Shown here one piece after another: positions 1-10,196 of a stretch of 64,000 nucleotides of DNA (position 1 is the stretch's first letter; every line of letters begins with the position of its first letter). The translations under genes were made by a program, and so were the position numbers. Source of the DNA: Scolanthus callimorphus. Lineage: Eukaryota; Cnidaria; Anthozoa; Actiniaria; Edwardsiidae. Where the stretch lies: NCBI GenBank assembly GCA_033964015.1, contig CM066912.1, positions 20,881,073-20,945,072 on the forward strand, written 5' to 3'. The notes under the pieces are model-generated. The model saw nothing but the letters and a program-made list of their open reading frames with translations. It made no database searches and was not told the DNA's origin.

Positions 1-125
1 ACCCGAGAAATAGTTCTAGAGAAGAACAGGGCCGTCAATTCGATTGGACCTGAACGCATGAAAAATAATTCCTCGATCGACCCGAGGCATTCAGGAATGC
101 AAGCATGCCAGAGATTCTACATATA

Positions 126-165
126 CAGTGAAACCTCGATATAACGATATGGCAAAGGGGCAGCT
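126..165 (+). repeat. pogo/Tigger-like transposon end (fragment)
   Basis: The stretch starting CAGTGAAACCTCGATATAAC resembles the terminal inverted repeats of Tc1/mariner-Tigger/pogo type DNA transposons. A related sequence lies at about 62982-63075. No transposase and no partner terminus were found nearby, so this is called a relic. The family assignment comes from recall of typical ends and is tentative. Confidence 0.35.
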
Positions 166-233
166 AGCATGGCTAGTCTCCCTCGCAGCCCGTTCTTTGT
201 GTCGGTCACGCAGCCCTACGATGTAGACTGGGG

Positions 234-436
234 TGGTACCACATCGCTTTCAGCTTTGACCCTCAAGATCTGGTTGTATGTCCCGGGTGGTACCACCACC
301 CTTGATCCGCAAGACCTGGTGGTAGATACCGGGTGGTACCACCTCCCTTTGATCCGCAAGATCTGGTGGTAGGTCGCGGCGGTACCACCACCCTTGATCT
401 GCAAGACCTGGTGGTAGATACCGGGTACCACCTCCG
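234..436. repeat. ~47-bp minisatellite (GGTGGTACCACC-centred)
   Basis: About four imperfect copies of a unit of roughly 47 bp. Each contains the near-palindrome GGTGGTACCACC followed by a GATCYGCAAGAYCTGGTGGTAG segment. The first copy is the most diverged. Short open frames across it reflect the repeat period and are not treated as genes. Confidence 0.7.
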
Positions 437-659
437 CCCTCTACTCCTTCATTAGGTAGGTGGTTCCGGGTCATACCCTACCCCCTTAAATCGGGTCCCA
501 AGGAAGTACGAATGTTTTGACCGCGTCCCTTGAAAGTTTGTCCAAGTTTGGCTTCTATAGAAGCTACCCTTCGGGAGATATGATTTTTTGGTATGCAAAG
601 AAAAAATTATATCTCCTCAAGGGAACATGCCAAGACAATCATACTTGGTATATTTTGTC

Positions 660-1668
660 ACAAGGGGGGTGCTGTAACACGGTCACGTGATGTGACGTCA
701 TCGATGACGTCATCAATGATTGAAAAATCGATATCTCGTGAAGGGAAGACTCTAAAACAAACAAACTTTGGTAGTGAAGTCTAGGTCACCAGGTGAGTGA
801 AATGAAGTGGTCACGTGATATGACGTCATCGATGACATCATCTATGCTTGAAAAATCAATATCTCGTGAATCTATAACAACCAAACTTTGGTAGTGTAGT
901 CTAGGTCACCAGATGAGCGAAATGAAGTGGTCACGTGATGTGACGTCATCTATGACGTCATCTATGCTTGAAAAATCGATATCTCGTGAAGGGAAGACTC
1001 TAAAACAACCAAACTTGGGTAGTGTAGTCTAGGTCACCAGATGAGCGAAATGAGCTGGTCATGTGATATGACGTCATCGATGACGTCATCTATGCTTGAA
1101 AAATGAGTATCTCATGAAAGGAAGACTCTAAACCAACCAAACTTGGGTAACATATCAAGATAGTAGTGTCGCCTTTCTAGAGATTGACCGGGCTTCCTGT
1201 GGTATCTTGTCTACCTTGTTGCCAGGCTCTTGACCGTGAACAACACAGTGGAAAATGCACATAGCATGTTTCCTCGAGTATATTTGAGTTTTGGTCGAGT
1301 TTTAAGCTTTCTAAGTCAACAGAAATAGTGAAAAACTTACTGGGATTCCAAATATGGTATGCATATATTTCCTTATAAGGAAGTTGGAGAATGTCGACAC
1401 TTTTTCAAGGGAACTATCTTGATATGTGTAGTCCAGGTCACCAGATGAACGAAATGAAGTGGTCACGTGATGTGACGTCATCGATGACGTCATCTATGCT
1501 TGAAAATCATATCTCGTGAAGGGAAGACTCTATAACAACCAACTTTGGTAGTGTAGTCTAACCAGATGAGCGAAATGAAGTGGTCACGTGATGTGACATC
1601 ATTGATGACGTTATCTATGCTTGAAAAATTAATATCTCGTGAAGGGAAGACTCTAAAGCAACCATGTA
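660..1668. repeat. CRE-rich ~120-bp minisatellite, copy cluster 1
   Basis: Six units of about 118-131 bp (anchors near 679, 810, 928, 1057, 1462, 1582). Each contains a CACGTG E-box core followed by two TGACGT/CA boxes around ATCGAT; in the best units these form the perfect 20-bp palindrome TGACGTCATCGATGACGTCA. The rest of the unit includes a 'gaagggaagactctaaa' segment and 'aggtcaccag'. A 278-bp element at 1150-1427 interrupts the array. Related but diverged units occur in the opposite orientation at 23.86-23.96, 25.5-25.83, 29.53-30.0 and 59.2-60.4 kb. Confidence 0.85.
1150..1427. mobile_element. MITE with perfect 15-bp TIRs inside the minisatellite
   Basis: ACATATCAAGATAGT at 1150-1164 is exactly reverse-complementary to ACTATCTTGATATGT at 1413-1427. 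The intervening sequence is unrelated to the minisatellite, which resumes on both sides. GTA at 1147-1149 and 1428-1430 could be a 3-bp target-site duplication. No coding capacity. Superfamily not assigned: GTA does not match the TTA/TAA duplications of PIF/Harbinger elements. Confidence 0.75.
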
Positions 1669-1717
1669 AACCATGTACACATGGGAATTCCTTTCATTCA
1701 CACAGAAAATGTTATAA

Positions 1718-1758
1718 CCAGGAGCTCCGCTTTTAGCCAGTGGCTAAATCTATATATT
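1718..1758 (-). repeat. dispersed module 'gagctccgc...ggctaaatctatata'
   Basis: This is the reverse complement of the stretch that begins longer modules at about 29352-29390 and 59040-59080 ('tatatagatttagccactggctaaaagcggagctc'), with a partial copy at about 23586. Here it abuts the 47-bp minisatellite directly. It is part of a dispersed non-coding repeat of unknown origin. Confidence 0.6.
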
Positions 1759-2402
1759 AACTTTATTGCTCGAAATGCGGCGCTTATTCGAGGGCGGCGC
1801 TTATTAACTTTATGCTTGAAATGCGGCGCTTATTCGAGGGCGGCGCTTATTAACTTTATTGCTCGAAATGCGGCGCTTCTTCGAAGGCGGCGCTTATTAA
1901 CTTTATTGCTCGAAATCCGGCGCTTATTCGAGGGCGGCGCTTATTAACTTTATTGCTCGAAATGCGGCGCTTATTCGAGGGCAGCGCTTATTAACTTTAT
2001 TGCTCGAAATGCGGCGCTTATTCGAAGGCGGCGCTTATTGGAAGGCGGCGCTTATTAACTTTATTGCTCGAAATGCGGCGCTTATTCGAGGGCGGCGCTT
2101 ATTAACTTTATTGCTCGAAATGCGGCGCTTATTCGAGGGCGGCGCTTATTAACTTTATTGCTCGAAATGCGGCGCTTATTCGAGGGCGGCGCTTATTAAC
2201 TTTATTGCTCGAAATGCGGCGCTAATTCGAGGGCGGCGCTTATTAACTTTATTGCTCGAAATGCGGCGCTTATTCGAGGGCGGCGCTTATTAACTTTATT
2301 GCTCGAAATGCGGCGCTTATTCGAGGGCGGCGCTTATTAACTTTATTGCTCGAAATGCGGCGCTTATTCGAAGGCGGCGCTTATTCGAAGGCGGCGCTTA
2401 TT
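1759..2402. repeat. 47-bp GC-rich minisatellite
   Basis: About 13.7 copies of a 47-bp unit built from 'aactttattgctcgaaatg' plus two GCGGCGCTTATT-type boxes separated by CGAGG. Variation is low: a few cgaagg/cgaggg substitutions, one taattcg, one short unit near 1800-1850, and extra half units near 2035 and 2385. The box pair is a partial inverted repeat and could fold. Open frames across it are repeat artefacts. Confidence 0.95.
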
Positions 2403-3230
2403 TGACAAATACGGTAAATTCCTTCCTACTTCCTAACAAATTGTTAAGGTAATCCAAATGTAGTTTTTGGTTAAATGAAGTTGACGTTGCACAAAAAAGG
2501 GAAGACGCATTTCGTAAGCGTGATTCTCAGGCTTTGACGCGTATGCCACATTTTTGTGTGAATGTGAAAGCCCTATGCCAGAAATATACAACAGACAAAT
2601 TTACCGCAGCCATGAGGTTAGAAAGCTTAAATTGAAGGTATTGCGCATCCAAGAGTACGTGTTTTATAGGATTATTCCAAGCTTCAGGAGCGCCTTCTCA
2701 TTGGCATCAGGACTTAGTTCCGGATCGGAATCGTATTATTCAAGGGGAGACGATTAACACGATCTCGTTCCGCAACTAATCCTGCTGCCATTGAGAAGGC
2801 TCTAAAATAAATCATCCAATGAAACGAGGCCCCCGAAACTCCGCCTTTGTGACTGACGTTTTTGATTGATAGACTGACTGAAATTTCTAAAGTGTTTCCA
2901 GGGTGAAGCTTCAGAAAGAAACAGAGCAAGACAAGAATCACCGAGGCAAAACGAACTAACACTAAAATAACCAAATTACGACAGAATTTGGCTCGATGCA
3001 TTCTGATTGGCTGGTTTTTGAGGCTTATGTCAAATGATTCTGCAATACATAGCTCGCCAAAAAATTGTATAGATTTATTTATTCTGCATTTTATTTGATT
3101 CTTAAATAAATTACAGTTTTTTTACATTTACATTTTTGCAAAGTCCTCCGTACCCACCCCATCCCCTGCTCACACAGATCCAATAGCCTGCAATTTCATG
3201 CATCTCCTTCCCCCACAGCTTATCACTTTT
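2403..3230. other. intergenic, no gene recognised
   Basis: AT-rich single-copy-looking DNA. Short open frames on both strands show no recognisable domain or convincing splice structure. I looked here for N-terminal exons of the oxygenase gene that starts its visible part at 4024 and found none. Confidence 0.5.
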
Positions 3231-3423
3231 TTATTATTAAGCACATCGATGCACTGCCCAAATATGGTCATTGGAACGCCAATAGCTGTCTTCTGTACAT
3301 GACAGATGACAGATCCTTTGCGATATCCGTCGTCTGAGGGAAATATGATGTGTTGAGCTCGTAAATAATACACAAAAGTAATGTTTTTCAGGGGTTTTTG
3401 TGCCATCGTTGTGCTGAATAATA
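3231..3423. mobile_element. ~190-bp MITE with 20-bp TIRs, copy 1
   Basis: The ends are near-perfect inverted repeats: 'ttattattaagcacatcgat' at 3231 and 'atcgttgtgctgaataataa' ending at 3423. The same element, inverted, is at 24836-25021. In both places it lies directly against the same ~120-bp fold-back, so the two modules have moved or been copied together. Non-coding. Confidence 0.75.
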
Positions 3424-3543
3424 AAACCATTATCCTGCTCGATGTTTGCAGAATATCGTCTGATTTAGCCAACTCGAGACTGTGTCCCTCGTCTGCTAAG
3501 TATCGGACGATATTCTACGCAATCTCGCAGGATAATGGTTAAA
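3424..3543. repeat. fold-back repeat (aaccattatcctgc), copy 1
   Basis: A snap-back palindrome of ~120 bp with ends 'aaccattatcctgc' and 'gcaggataatggtt'. The arms also share an 'agaatatcgtctgat'-like stretch. The second copy is at 24716-24835. As DNA or RNA it would form a long imperfect hairpin. Confidence 0.75.
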
Positions 3544-3650
3544 TATATGCATACTTATCAAATGCACACCAAAACCAAATCAAAAGGTTTCTTACTTTTG
3601 TGTAACAAGACCACTTCTTGTTATTTGCTTCAAGTTGTAAGATAACGTGT

Positions 3651-3949
3651 CTTACAGCTAAAATCGTTGCATCGCGACCCGCGTTTTCAAAACATCGTTT
3701 TGTGTTTGGCTTTTCTGTTCCGCCCGTCAAATCTTATGAGCCAATCAGATTCTTGCAATGTTTCACATAGTGCAGTCGCCTGGCTTTCCGTCGCGACGTT
3801 GTCTGGTTTTGGTTCAGAGGGAAGCCAGTTGACTGCACTAGGCGAAACAGGGCAAGAGTTTGATTGGAGGAAAAGCAAAGTCAAAAATCCAAAAATAATT
3901 TAGTGTTTTTGAAAACGTGGATCGCGATGCAACGGTTTCAGCTGTAAGT
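3651..3949. mobile_element. ~300-bp MITE with ~46-bp TIRs
   Basis: The left arm 3651-3696 starts CTTACAGCTAAAATCGTTGC. The right arm 3904-3949 is its reverse complement with a handful of mismatches. It ends only about 75 bp before the first visible oxygenase exon. Inner sequence is non-coding and itself partly symmetric around 3808. Confidence 0.8.
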
Positions 3950-4023
3950 ACAGGTACTTCTCTCACCTGAAAAATAACTCTGTACGCTAAAACTGTTAAC
4001 AATATTAAATGATATTATTTCAG

Positions 4024-7000
4024 GATCATGACTGGTTGTCTGAATGCCACAATCGTATCGGACCTCCTCTAACTCCACTACCATGCGAATTTTGTACTAC
4101 CCTCCCCTCCCTGATGATTCGGTTATCAAGCCAGGTCAAGTACGATGTGGCGAGCACAGTGACTACGGTACAATAACACTGCTATTTCAAGATGAATTGG
4201 GTGGATTGCAGGTCAGATTTGTTGTTTTGTTTGTTTATTCCATTCTCTTTTCCTGTATTTACACCTTCGCTTGGTTCAAAAGTCATGTCATTTCTTATCA
4301 AGGGCTACACAGGGAATTTGTGAAGAAGAAAAATTGGGAAAAGCTGATTTTTTTTTTCCAGGGCCCGCATGGGAAATTCACACGGGTATCCATGGGAAGT
4401 CCAAACAACTCACATTCTTCTACCATGGGAAATTCAGCTTTTCCCATGGATGAGTTTCTGCAGTGATTCCCTGACGTAAAACCGACAAATTCGCCACTCC
4501 TTGTGGCTTTGTTAGCTCGTGTAGAATAACTTGATTATAGCTATAGCAAAAGCAACCTGATTTTGTTCTCTTGCACGTTTCCCATTTACCCATTTTCTCT
4601 TTCACGTGCGGTGAGTGGAAAATGCGAGATTTTCCGCGACAGTGAGGTCAATGTTTAAAAGTACGAGAGCGAGATGTCCAAAAGATTGTCCCGCATACAT
4701 GTTTTACCATAAAAACGAGAATGCGAGGCAGCTCTCTAAAAATCCGAAATTCGAGGACCACTTTAGAATTTCGCGGGATTCTGTATTTTCAGAACGACCA
4801 TCCGCCACCCCATCTTTCCAACGCCTCTTCTGTGTTGCCAATCGAAAGAAGATTCTGGCGGTGGACAATCAGGGGCAGTTCTGATTGGCTAATATGTTCG
4901 TCCGCCATTTTGAAATCTAAAGTAATGAATGAGCGTATATGGCCATAATATGGATATGGTTGTCGTAGAATCTAGTGCTTTGCGGTTCAGCCTGCTACCG
5001 ATTCTCATAGAGTAAGCATGTACGAGACGCTCTGGAGACAACAAAGCGTTAAAAATTTCTTTTTTCGTCCGTCCTTCCTCTTCAGGAGTTTGTTCCAAAC
5101 TCAAACGATGTAGTAGATGAAATGCAGGACTTTCTAGTACAGCCGGCAAACCCTGTTTAATCACGCTGTTTGTATATTTTCCACCTATGTTTTAAGTCGT
5201 CTTTTTTCCGTACACACTCCAACACTCGTTTGGGGAGAATTAAGTAAAATACGGACCTGGAAACTTTCGAATGTCCGACGTTGCAAAACTTCCTTTTTCG
5301 GAAATCCCCTTACCTTATTTGGAACGTCTGTAAGTGTTTTCCTCATGTCTTAAAGGGTCTGTCTCACGATTGTTTCAACAAAATTTTATAAAATAAGACC
5401 AGTGATCTACATAAACATCTCAGATTCCTACATTATACTATTATTTAGTGTTATAAAGACAAAGGAACTGAAACTTGCATTATATAGGCATTCAAGATTT
5501 TAAAATAGCTTTCGCTATGAAATTTCCAAGTTTGAAAACTGTTCAGCCTGAACAGAAATAACAAATGTAATTTCGTAATCCAATTCCATCCGCTCGATAA
5601 CACACGAAAGTACTCCATATTTGTGCTCATCTAGCAGTTGAAAGGTTATTTAACAAACCTAGACGATTATTTTGCTCATGTCGCTTGCATTTCATTACAT
5701 TTTAGCAACCTAAATGAACAGGACAATTCACCAAAACTTGCAGATACTCGAGAAACATCATTCTTATTGTCGCCATTTTGTTTATACTAAGCTAAAGGGC
5801 CTGGATCGAGATTTAAAAAATACCACGGGCAGCCCGCGGGGATTCGTAAAAAACAACAGGACTTTCATGATATAATATCTTTCCAATGCTACCGCTGATT
5901 TCGCGGATATCATCGTGTAAAAGGTACATGTATTGTACCGTACCGGGTCTAAGCATTTTGATTGGTTAATCCGTTATTTCTCGTGATGTGATTGGCTGAA
6001 TGTCCACGAAAAGGCGAGACTCTGTGCCGTGTTTGTGATCGTGTGCCGTATTCTGCGTCTTTTCACAGTTTAGTGATAGAGCAGATTTCGTATGACTGTG
6101 GAAAGTGCCGTCACTAAACCTGGCCTGCTGTAGATACGGGATGAAAGCACGCTCACGGTCGCGTCGCGGCACATCTTTGTCGCTGCACTTTTCAACGCCG
6201 TAGCTAGAAATTTTGTCTGGGGGGTGGGGGGTGGGGGGGGGGGGGGCAAGCCTTGGTCATTCTTTGTATTTGCTGGGGGGGCAAGCAGGTTTTTCCCCAC
6301 ATGTTGACACTAAACATTTTACTTCGCTGGGGGGGCAACTGCCCCCCCCCCCCCCCACCCCCCCATCGCTAGCTACGGCCCTGTTACAGGCATGTGAATC
6401 TATAAAATCTATTTTTTTGAGTACCGCTGATATCAACCATCCCTCAGGTTCTGCCAATAGGAAGTGACTATATCTCAGCTCCATCAATCCCCGGATGTGT
6501 GATTGTCAATATTGGTGATCTGATGCAACGATGGACTGCTGACCGACTTGTATCCACGGTAAGGGCTCACGTTTTTTTTATCATTATGATTGAACAATAA
6601 GATCGACCTGAGCTCTCTCATTAAGCTACGGCTAAACTAGGACACATGTAGCGCGCAACATTTGTGTCCTGCATGTTTCCGCGAGTGGCTAAACTACAAT
6701 GGAAACATCTCAAAATTTGTCGCGCAACTGTTTCTCGCGTGGCTAAACAGGGAAACATGAAGGAAACATGTGTCCGGCTTCAATGTTGCGCGCCACATGT
6801 GTCCTAGTTTAGCCAGGGCTTTACTCTGTTTGCTGATAAGTTCTGTCAAAGTTGAGTCTTTGTACAATTTGGATGAAGTCGATGTCACTCTGGTTTAAAA
6901 CTTTTGTCTGGGCGCGTGCGGCTTCAGACAACGTTTTTTGAAATAGCTGTATAATGGGCAGTCGCAAAAAAAAAATCCGCACCCCCCTGTTGAGGACCCG

Positions 7001-7594
7001 AGTCACAGCTACCCACCCTGGATTTTTTAAATTTGAACCACCCACCCTGGAATTCCAGTGATTTCCTCATGACCACCCTGGAAATTGCGCTTACCCACCC
7101 TGGAATTTCGTATTTTAAGGGTGCCCACCCTGGTATTCCAAGCTCTACTTTGACCACCCACCCTGGAATTCCGAGCTCCATTTTGACCACCCACCCCGGA
7201 AATCCAGAGGTCCTCAACAGGGGGGATGCGATTTTTTTTTGTGACTGCCCAATCCCGCTCACGATTAAACTGCAGTACGACTGGGATATTTGACATCTCA
7301 CAACCGTAAACCGGATGTCAATTTGCGGTAAACAAGTGCTAATATTTCATTCTTCGTTTTACATTCTATTTTTGCTGACCCTTGCACTGTCTGTAATCGC
7401 AGAAACATCGGGTTCTCGTGCCAGAAGAAGAGTTCAGACGGCGCAAAGCACGACGGTCCATTGCGTTTTTCGTCCACCCAGATGACGATGTTCTCGTTGA
7501 GTGTCTGGATGGCTCTAATAAGTACCCCCTGTCACAGGAGGGGACTACTTACAACAGAGGTTTGCTGCTACATATCAATACTAACGGTTTGTAA
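4024..7594 (+). CDS. 2-oxoglutarate/Fe(II)-dependent oxygenase, isopenicillin-N-synthase-like (3' exons; frameshifted)
   Basis: Three exons are visible: 4024-4211, 6448-6558 and 7403 to a stop. They are bounded by consensus AG and GT sites. The products carry the family hallmarks: an N-T-T-x-R-x-x-Y-Y-P-P stretch, the iron ligands in G-E-H-S-D-Y-G (HxD), the distal iron His in K-H-R-V, and the 2-oxoglutarate motif R-R-S. Exon 2 carries the usual N-I-G-D-L-x-Q-R-W. Two frame breaks are seen. The first is in exon 1 near 4068-4075, between I-G-P and S-N-S-T-T. The second is in the last exon near 7525, a C-run one base short. The broken frame stops at 7592-7594. The neighbouring frame gives the canonical [12 protein letters not shown] tail with stop at 7582-7584. 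Exons for the N-terminal half were not found. Family members hydroxylate or oxidise small molecules; the substrate cannot be inferred. It is either a decaying gene or an intact one with homopolymer errors. Confidence 0.85.
4212..6196. other. oxygenase intron 1, mostly featureless
   Basis: Long AT-rich intron between exons 1 and 2. It contains short self-similar stretches near 4360-4450 (repeated 'catgggaa') and no convincing exon or RNA gene. Open frames here, including the read-through of exon 1 to 4466, do not match the enzyme family. Confidence 0.6.
6197..6379. mobile_element. small TIR element with G- and C-runs, in intron 1
   Basis: Bounded by GCCGTAGCTA at 6197 and its inverse TAGCTACGGC ending at 6379. 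A long G-run lies near the left end, a C-run near the right end, and 'gctgggggggcaa' occurs twice inside. It is organised like the elements at 10012-10196, 11401-11653 and the fragments at 17180 and 63930, all of which end in gcgtagccagg/cctggctacgcc-type termini. Superfamily not assigned. Confidence 0.65.
6630..6814. mobile_element. 185-bp MITE with ~31-bp TIRs in intron 2
   Basis: The left arm starts GGCTAAACTAGGACACATGT. The right arm, ending at 6814, is its reverse complement with one mismatch over about 31 bp. The interior repeats 'ggctaaac' and 'gaaacat', giving further pairing. Inserted between oxygenase exons 2 and 3. Confidence 0.8.
6956..7250. mobile_element. 295-bp MITE with ~41-bp TIRs and internal tandem repeats, intron 2
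   Basis: The ends pair from GGGCAGTC to GACTGCCC through an A-run/T-run and a CCTGTTGAGGAC/GTCCTCAACAGG block. Flanking AAT on both sides may be the target duplication. The interior holds about seven units of a ~30-bp repeat based on 'acccaccctggaattcc'. This explains the long open frames on both strands here, which are not genes. Confidence 0.8.
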
Positions 7595-7806
7595 GTGTCT
7601 GGATGGCTCTAACAAGTACGCTCTGTCATAGGGGGGGGGGGGGGGGGACTACTTGCAACAGAGGTTTGCTGCTACATATCAATACTAACGGTTTGTAAGT
7701 GTCTGGATGGCTCTAACAAGTACGCTCTGTCTTAGGGGGGGGGGGGGGGGGGGGGCACTACTTGCAACAGAGGTTTGCTGCTACATATCAATACTAATAG
7801 TTTGTG
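7501..7806 (+). repeat. triplicated C-terminal tail of the oxygenase last exon
   Basis: The final ~94 bp of the last exon (7501-7594) is followed by two more tandem copies at 7595-7698 and 7699-7806, plus the first bases of a fourth. In copies 2 and 3 the segment GTCACAGGAGGGG has become a pure G-run of about 17 and 21 bases. Copies 2 and 3 also carry in-frame stops upstream of the run, so they are non-coding. Confidence 0.85.
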
Positions 7807-8202
7807 AGTGTCTGGTGTACTGAAACTCTACCTGTTTTGATAGTAACGCTCAGGAATAGGATGTCAGAAATGACAAAACAGAGGATTTTGCCAACGTTTC
7901 AAGCTTTTACTTTAGCTCTTCTTCAGGGCAGTTGCACAAAAACAGTTTCACTCACGCATGTAAACTCAGACCGTACCGCTCAATAACGCTCAATAATGCT
8001 CACGAGCAGCATGTTTTAACATCGCTTTATTTCTACAGTACCGTGTCCCCTTGTTTATTAAATGTCGCTTTCAAGTTGGAGAAAAAACGATTTCGCGCCC
8101 TCAGTTGCATCATGGGTAATCAGGGCAAGATGGTGCAAACAGTGGGCGAATCCAGTTATAACACAAGCGCGCGCTGCATGTCGGTAGATATGGGACATTT
8201 GT
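7807..8202. other. intergenic downstream of the oxygenase
   Basis: No gene recognised. This holds the presumptive 3' flank of the oxygenase; I see no convincing polyadenylation arrangement that would fix its transcript end. Confidence 0.4.
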
Positions 8203-8320
8203 CAAACAAACTGTTAAAAAGCGCGCACTGCATGCTGGTAGTTGTGGTATAAGGCTTTCGCATTTCTGAATAAAGAAGAGCGCGCGCGGTTACAGCTGGA
8301 ATCGTCTATGATACCTCGCA
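8203..8320. repeat. dispersed repeat 'acaaactgttaaaa-gcgcgc', copy 1
   Basis: Begins 'aacaaactgttaaaaagcgc', continues with 'ctggtagttgtg', 'gaataaagaag', a GCGCGCGC tract and 'gctggaatcgtc'. A second copy in the same orientation is at 9784-9893. Non-coding; origin unknown. Confidence 0.75.
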
Positions 8321-9783
8321 GGCGAAAGGCAAGCCTAAAATCCCCATTAAAAGTCGTAAATGCCTGTCGCTTTTCTTTCCAGTATTATCAGAAAGGTGTA
8401 ACTAGGTGACTCTATCAATTTCAAATCCATCCATCGCTGCTTATTGACATTTGTTTTCAAAGAAGACATTTTTCACACAATCCTTGTTAATTTGCTTGGT
8501 GCAAAAATATTGCAGATAAAATTCACCGTAACAGCTATAGACTTGAAACCGATTTGTAATGTTTCTTGACATTGTAAGCCATGTCTGGATTGGAAAAGAT
8601 TGGAGAAGATCTAAGATTAAGGCCCGTTAATACACACTTGCAATTTTTACTGCAATTTCTGTCGCGCGAGTCGTGGCGGAATTTTCTCTTATGTACGCGT
8701 CAACACAAAATCACTAATATAAACTAAGTGCAACTTGGCGCGACCGACTGCAATTTTTATCGCGTGATGTCACGAAGATTTCAAAGATGTCCGAACCTCT
8801 TTGCAACTTGATGCGATTTAATAATAAATTTATAAAAGATTTATAAAAGAATTATAAAATTTATAGATTTATAAAAGATTTATAAAGATTTTTATAATAG
8901 ATTTATAAAAGAAAAGAGAACGCAGAAATCGCACTGAATCTGCATCTCGTTTATTCTAGAGTGCTCGAATTGCAAAACGCGCGAGAAAAATCGTCACGAC
9001 AAATGCAACAATATTGCAAGTGAAGTGATGAGTTTTAGTGATGAGTTTGAGCTTCCATTCTGGATATCTGTCGTCTTGCCATGATAACCCATGATGCACC
9101 TGAACACGTGACGCCCTGCTTATGTTGTCATGTCACTAGAAGTGTGAATCACAGTGTTTAGTGGTACGAAAAATATTTGAAAATGTGTCTTTTTTTCTGC
9201 CTCGCGCGCATTTCTTTGTAACGCGAATAGTCTATAGAATGCGTGCAGAAACATATCCGTTATATGTTTCTGATGCGTGACAACTGTTGAATTTATAAAT
9301 CATTCGCCCTTGTCACGCGTGCGCCATCTTGATTTTCGTACTGGAATGTAATCGAGGCTAAGCAGGAAGCGTGATGTGACACGAGATAAGCAAGATAAAC
9401 ACGGATGCTGCCCGTTCCGAAAATTTCGAGCGTGACAGGACAAAAACCGATTGGCTCATTTGGCCTCGTCTCTATGCTCAAGATGGCCATGTGTGCCAAA
9501 GGCGAATGTATACGATTCATCAAACATTTAACAATATTTCGGTATATTTTTTTTTAATTCGTGAAACGAAATACGTGGAAAGTAGGTTATAAAGAAATAA
9601 TATAATGATCATAGAAAATAAAAGGCTCAGCTTTGTACATAAGTATGTACGTTTTCAATTGCATTGTGACTGCTGACTGGGAGCAAACCGTCATTCTGGA
9701 CATATCTATAACCTGATCAAGTCGAAACTCTCGCAAGCGTCTTCCTGGGGAAAGATAACTGGTCCTTATCGTAAATATACTGT
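8321..9783. other. intergenic; AT-rich stretch, no gene recognised
   Basis: Includes an AT-rich run of degenerate 'atttataaaag' repeats at about 8818-8912. It is flanked by sequences with scattered 'tgcaattttt' and 'gcgcga' motifs (about 8630-9010) that may be a decayed TIR element. The open frame on the minus strand at 9293-9523 has no recognisable domain. Confidence 0.45.
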
Positions 9784-9893
9784 GAACAAACTGTTAAAAG
9801 CGCGCGCTGCATTCTGGTAGTTGTGAGACACAGCTTGGTCATTTATGAATAAAGAAGGCGCGCGCGCTTAATGCTGGAATCGTCCATTACACC
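9784..9893. repeat. dispersed repeat 'acaaactgttaaaa-gcgcgc', copy 2
   Basis: Second copy of the repeat at 8203-8320, same orientation, with substitutions and small indels. It shares 'ctggtagttgtgag', 'gaataaagaagg', the GCGCGCGC tract and 'gctggaatcgtcc'. Confidence 0.75.
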
Positions 9894-10011
9894 TAAATGT
9901 TGTTGCAAAGCTGAAGTTACGTTTATAGTTCTTTTAAGAACTATTAAAATTTAGAGCGTTGCGGGAATTTAAACATGTGTCGTTGACCTGGTCGCATTAC
10001 GTGAGCTTTGA

Positions 10012-10023
10012 CAGGGGCGTAGG

Positions 10024-10056
<33 letters not shown>

Positions 10057-10196
10057 CTTTCTCGGGAGATTTTCACATACATTTACTGTATTTGCTGGAG
10101 GAAATTTGAACATTTTCGTCACATGTTTTCACTATCTCCCCCCCCCCCCCCCCCCCCTCCTTCAGAAATCAGAAATTCCTGGCTACGCCGCTGTTC
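10012..10196. mobile_element. small TIR element with long G- and C-runs
   Basis: A G-run of about 35 bases follows 'gggcgtagg'. About 85 bp further on a C-run of about 20 bases precedes 'cctggctacgccgc'. The outer 'gcgtagg/cctggctacgc' pair is an imperfect terminal inverted repeat. Its right half matches the fragment at about 17172-17263. The glycine-rich open frame across it is an artefact of the G-run. Confidence 0.65.

Noticed and set aside
4212..4466. Extension of the oxygenase exon into intron 1
   Set aside because: A good donor follows the codon for the conserved G-G-L-Q, and the read-through residues do not match the family, whereas exon 2 at 6448 continues it in phase.
6924..7301. 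Repeat-containing proteins on both strands
   Set aside because: The frames are produced by the ~30-bp tandem repeats inside a MITE located in an intron.
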